The notes below the pieces were generated by a model. The model was given only the letters and a program-made list of their open reading frames with translations. It was not told where the DNA came from and did no database searches. The position numbers and the translations under genes were made by a program. Positions 60,091 through 64,000 of a stretch of DNA of 64,000 nt are shown one piece after another. The DNA comes from Stemphylium vesicarium. Lineage: Eukaryota; Ascomycota; Dothideomycetes; Pleosporales; Pleosporaceae. The DNA is taken from NCBI GenBank assembly GCA_004380135.1, contig QXCR01000002.1, forward strand, positions 558,001-622,000, read 5' to 3'. Within the stretch, counting starts at the first letter, position 1; each line of letters begins with the position of its first letter.

Positions 60091-61616
60091 TCGCGTGGAG
60101 CAATGGTGAATGTATATCCAACGGGGCGCGGAAGTGCTGGCGTGCGGAACGGTAATGGGCGATCTGAGGCAGCCAATCGAACGAGATAGACACACTCGTG
60201 CCCCAATCGCTGGCGGGAAAGAGCCGGTGCCTGGGAACTTTGTTACAACGAGACGCGCGCACGTTGGGCAAACAGCGAATATGCTGCTACCAAGGAATTC
60301 TCCTAATCTGTAGCCGGACGAAGTATGCGACGTGTGAGGGTATCATGGCGAAAAGCAATAACTAGAGATAAAGGCGCGAGCAAGCGATGACTGGATGTGC
60401 GCGTGATGTGCTAGATAGTGTATCTGAGGCCGGCGGAGACCGGAAATGGCGTGGGAGTGGTTTGCGACATGGTGTTGTTCTTGCTCGCGAAATTTGTTCG
60501 TCGCAGTCATGGGCGGAATGACGTTTGTGGTTGGGCTCGCTCCTGCCCACGGCCTCCCACACGGCCCAATGCGGAAGCGATGTCTCTACCATCGTGAAAC
60601 TTGGCAGGGCAGGCATTAAGCTTTCGACTTCAACCACTGTTTCCCTGACCATCTTCTCACCGCTTGCGAAGGCTTTGTGAGGAGTCGCGGCTTACACTTT
60701 CCATTTCTCCATTCATCTTCTCTTCTATCAAGCCTGTCCCGGTGACGTCACCATTGCTGCTACTCCGGGAACCCCAAGCATGTTGTTCGGCGATGCATCG
60801 CACGACCATGCGAACATCAAACCTGCGTTGAAGGACATGAATGCTCGAGGACACTGACACTACTTTACTCACAGGACATGGCCCACTTTTGATGCGACTG
60901 CGGTGCGAACAGCAGCAAAAATACGAAACTCTATTGTCTGCATGCCCGTTACTTCCGGCTCCAGTCAAGACACAAGATACCCGCGGCCATGCCAGCCGCA
61001 ACCTTCCAGAAGACTTGGTGAAATTCGCCGTTGAAATTCGCCGCACTCGGGTGGCGCGCCACATGACACGCCCTAGCGCCAGATTTCCCTCCAGCTCCGA
61101 TGCGGCGCACTTCGGAATCTGACCGCGGAACAAAAGTTCGTGCTATCCCCAACGCCAACGCGACTATGCCCCGCTGCGCCGTTACCTGGCCCAATCGCCA
61201 TGGTTCGGCTTTGAACTTGTTCGATTGTATTGGTCACCTATCAGCATCTGGCGGCGCCAATACAGGCGTGTTTCCTGGCTCCAAAAGCGCACTTGTCATG
61301 TTCCATTCTGCTGCCCCTCATCCGTCAGAATTTCGGGCCCAGGAAGAGGTCCTGGAAACATGGCCATTCCCCACTTGGACTTGGATGCGAGCATGTTTGA
61401 CCGCTCGAGCATCGCTAGACTGGACGACGTATGCATCATCCCTGTCGCGGGAGTACCTGGGTACACACGGTAACTATTAGCTATCAATGCTATCTAATCC
61501 CCGGAATACAACCTTGTTCTTTGTGCCCATCTTCCCACGAATTCTTCTTCTAATCCTCCTACGTATAGCCGTATCATTGTTGTGATAAGAATCGCATTGA
61601 ATACTCGCTGCTCATA
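60091..61616. other. divergent intergenic region, 1.5 kb
   Basis: This lies between the divergent fusion gene and the dehydratase and should hold both promoters. Open frames on both strands here are featureless. Confidence 0.4.
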
Positions 61617-63730
61617 ATGGACCCTCGAAACCTTCAGAAGCAACGGGAGCCAGAGGAGCCGCGGTTTCTCAGCTTCCCACACCTGCCCGAGGATGCGAAG
61701 CACGAGGATGGCACACCAGCATTGAACAAGTACTCGTCGACACTCACTGCCGGTCACAACTTCCCAGGAGCTCAGGTTCGCTATTCTTGCATTTCAAGCC
61801 ACATCAGTAGCTGATGTGGACGACGTGATAGGCCATGTTGTACGCCGCTGGCGTACCGTCACGAGAAGCAATGAAGAAGCAGCCTCATGTCGGCATCGCC
61901 TCCGTCTGGTGGGAAGGTAACCCTTGCAAGTCAGTACAATGCGCATACACGGCAACCTCACGATACTAACCAAGTTGCAGCACGCATTGTAAGCCTCCTC
62001 TGATTTGATTCAAGAATGCCCAAGAATCATCAGTGGCTGTGGAAAGGAGGTGCTAATATCTCACAGTGCTGGACCTGGGCAAGGAGATCAAGAAGCACGT
62101 CCAGAATGATGACATGTTGGCATGGCAATACAACACCGTTGGTGTCTCGGACGGCATCACGATGGGTGGTGAAGGCAAGACGAATTTTACCCAACTAATA
62201 GATGGTTTAGGACTGACCTCATGCAGGAATGCGCTTCTCTCTTCAAACCCGCGAGATAATAGCCGACAGCATCGAGACCGTAACATGTGCTCAACACCAC
62301 GATGCTTGTATAGCTATTCCCGGTTGTGACAAGAACATGCCTGGAGTCATCATGGCATTCGCACGACACAATCGCCCTTCTCTCATGGTTTACGGTGGCT
62401 CGATAATGCCCGGCTACTCGGAGACGCTCAAGAAGCCCATCAACATCTCGACGTGCTACGAGAGCCACGGTGCATACATATACAAGAACCTCAAGAGCGC
62501 AACCGAGGGGGAGTTCTCGCCGGATGAGATTATGGAAGATATCGAGAAGAACGCGTGCCCTGGTGCAGGAGCTTGCGGTGGCATGTACACAGCAAACACT
62601 ATGAGCACGAGTATAGAGGGTCAGCATGCCTCCGAACCCTACTGGAGCAAGAGGCTTAGGATGCTAATTTTCTCACAGCAATGGGACTTAGTCTTCCCAA
62701 CTCTTCAACCACACCTGCAACTTCGCCGGCCAAGATGCGCGAATGCGCCAAAGCAGCCGCTGCAATTCGAGTCTGCATGGAGAAGAACATTACGCCACAG
62801 AAACTCCTCACCAAGGCCTCCTTCGAGAACGCCTTGGTGATGATGATGGTACTAGGCGGTTCTACAAACGCCGTTTTGCATCTTCTTGCAATGGCTGGCA
62901 CAGCAGGCGTCCCTCTTACGCTCGACGATTTCCAACGCGTCTCCAACAAGATTCCCTTCCTCGCCGATTTAGCTCCCAGTGGCCGTTACATGGCAGCCGA
63001 TCTTTTCGACATTGGCGGCATGCCCTCTGTCATGAAACTGCTCGTCGCCGCCGGCCTTCTCAACGGCAGCATCCCCACTGTAACCGGCAAGACGCTCGCA
63101 GAAAACATCGAAGGCTACCCATCTCTACCCCAAGATCAAACTCTCATTCGCCCTCTTAACAACCCAATCAAACCTACTGGCCACATTGAGATTCTCCGCG
63201 GCAACCTGGCGCCATCAGGTGCCGTGGCAAAGATTACAGGAAAAGAAGGTCTGAAGTTCACCGGCAAAGCCATTGTATTCGACAAGGAGCACCAACTCGA
63301 TCGCGCGCTCAATGAAGGCCGGATCCCGCATGGCGAAAACGTTGTAGTCGTCGTGCGCTACGAAGGGCCTAAGGGAGGCCCGGGAATGCCGGAACAGCTC
63401 AAAGCTTCAGCGGCCATTATGGGTGCCAAGCTTACCAATGTGGCCTTGATCACGGATGGCAGGTACTCTGGCGCGTCTCATGGATTCATCGTCGGTCATA
63501 TTTGTCCCGAGGCGGCGGTGGGTGGTCCTATTGCTATCGTGCGGACTGGGGATATGATTACGATTGACGCCGAGAAGAACAGGATAGATATGGATCTAAG
63601 CGATGATGAGATTGAAGAGAGGTTGAAGGAATGGGTGGCGCCTAGTATGCCGGTTACGAGGGGCGTGTTGGCCAAGTATGCTAGGTTGGTGGGCGATGCT
63701 AGTCATGGCGCCATGACAGACTTGTTTTGA
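61617..63730 (+). CDS. dihydroxy-acid dehydratase (IlvD/Edd family)
   Basis: Exons 61617-61775, 61832-61929, 61981-61988 (8 nt), 62067-62174, 62227-62619 and 62679-63730 give 605 aa. The three iron-sulphur cysteine motifs are present: EGNPCN (C85), IPGCDKNMPG and ACPGAGACGGMYTANTM. Other family blocks are VGVSDGITMGGEGMRFS, GGSTNAVLHL, DDFQRVS, VTGKTLAEN and ITDGRYSGASHGF. The enzyme converts 2,3-dihydroxy acids to 2-keto acids in valine and isoleucine synthesis, normally in mitochondria. The N-terminus MDPRNLQKQREPEEPRF is acidic and lacks a targeting presequence, so this may be a cytosolic paralogue. Two splice oddities are real features of the best model: the 8-nt exon and a GC-AG intron at 62175-62226. 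Confidence 0.9.
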
Positions 63731-64000
63731 AGCGTTGCGATACTAGGAGCAAAGGGCAAAATTGCATGTCGGCATCGTCCGTGGAGTTTATTTCAAGTAG
63801 TCTTGGGATACAATCAGATCTTTCGTTGGCGAAAAACTCTTCAATCCAAGTCCCTCGGCCCAAGTTGTCACAGCAAGCACATCAAAAGAGCACGGATCGA
63901 AGTGAGGGGTATCATGTTGCTTTTCAGGCCCAAGCCCAGTGTCATTGGTTGTCCTAGGCTAAAAGCAGGGCCCAGCGAAGTTCATATCTTCAACGCCATA
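63731..64000. other. right edge, 3' flank of the dehydratase
   Basis: No gene is seen up to the window end. Confidence 0.4.

Overview
The window is nuclear DNA of a filamentous ascomycete, most likely a plant-associated Dothideomycete (Pleosporales type). Genes are monocistronic on both strands. Most carry short introns (about 46-100 bp) with GT donors, CTAAC/CTGAC-like branch sites and YAG acceptors, and gaps between genes are 0.3-2.9 kb. I rebuilt exon structures by hand by joining reading frames across plausible splice sites so that conserved motifs stay continuous; none has been checked against transcripts or databases.

Left part (1-27 kb): the 3' end of an unidentified gene; vacuolar alkaline phosphatase (PHO8 type); a SAM methyltransferase; RNA polymerase III subunit RPC34; a TRI12-like MFS exporter; a HET-domain protein with membrane segments; a secreted S28 serine peptidase; a small secreted NIS1-like effector candidate; a divergent 6-phosphogluconate dehydrogenase; the exon-junction protein Y14/RBM8A; a second, large HET protein; an APC-family (GABA/choline type) permease; and a metzincin-like peptidase with a jacalin-like C-terminal region.

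Middle part (27-46 kb), gene-poor: a secreted protein whose predicted mature N-terminus is histidine (DUF7492-like, perhaps LPMO-like); a small Cys/His-rich protein; a small membrane protein; a hotdog thioesterase; a GH76 (Dfg5/Dcw1-type) protein; a five-exon protein of unknown function; and a PL3 pectate lyase. Two gaps of almost 3 kb hold nothing convincing.

Right part (46-64 kb): a decayed gene with several in-frame stops; a Zn2Cys6 transcription factor whose 3' end looks frameshifted; tRNA-Ser(AGA); a small cysteine-rich secreted protein; SSU72; an SH3 protein resembling Nbp2; a large fusion of an alpha/beta hydrolase to a cysteine phosphatase of the metazoan RNA-triphosphatase type; and a dihydroxy-acid dehydratase with an 8-nt microexon and a GC-AG intron.

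There is no biosynthetic cluster or operon. Secreted wall-degrading enzymes, effector candidates, HET proteins and an exporter sit among housekeeping genes, as expected for a plant-interacting fungus. The most unusual item is the hydrolase-phosphatase fusion at 57.8-60.1 kb.
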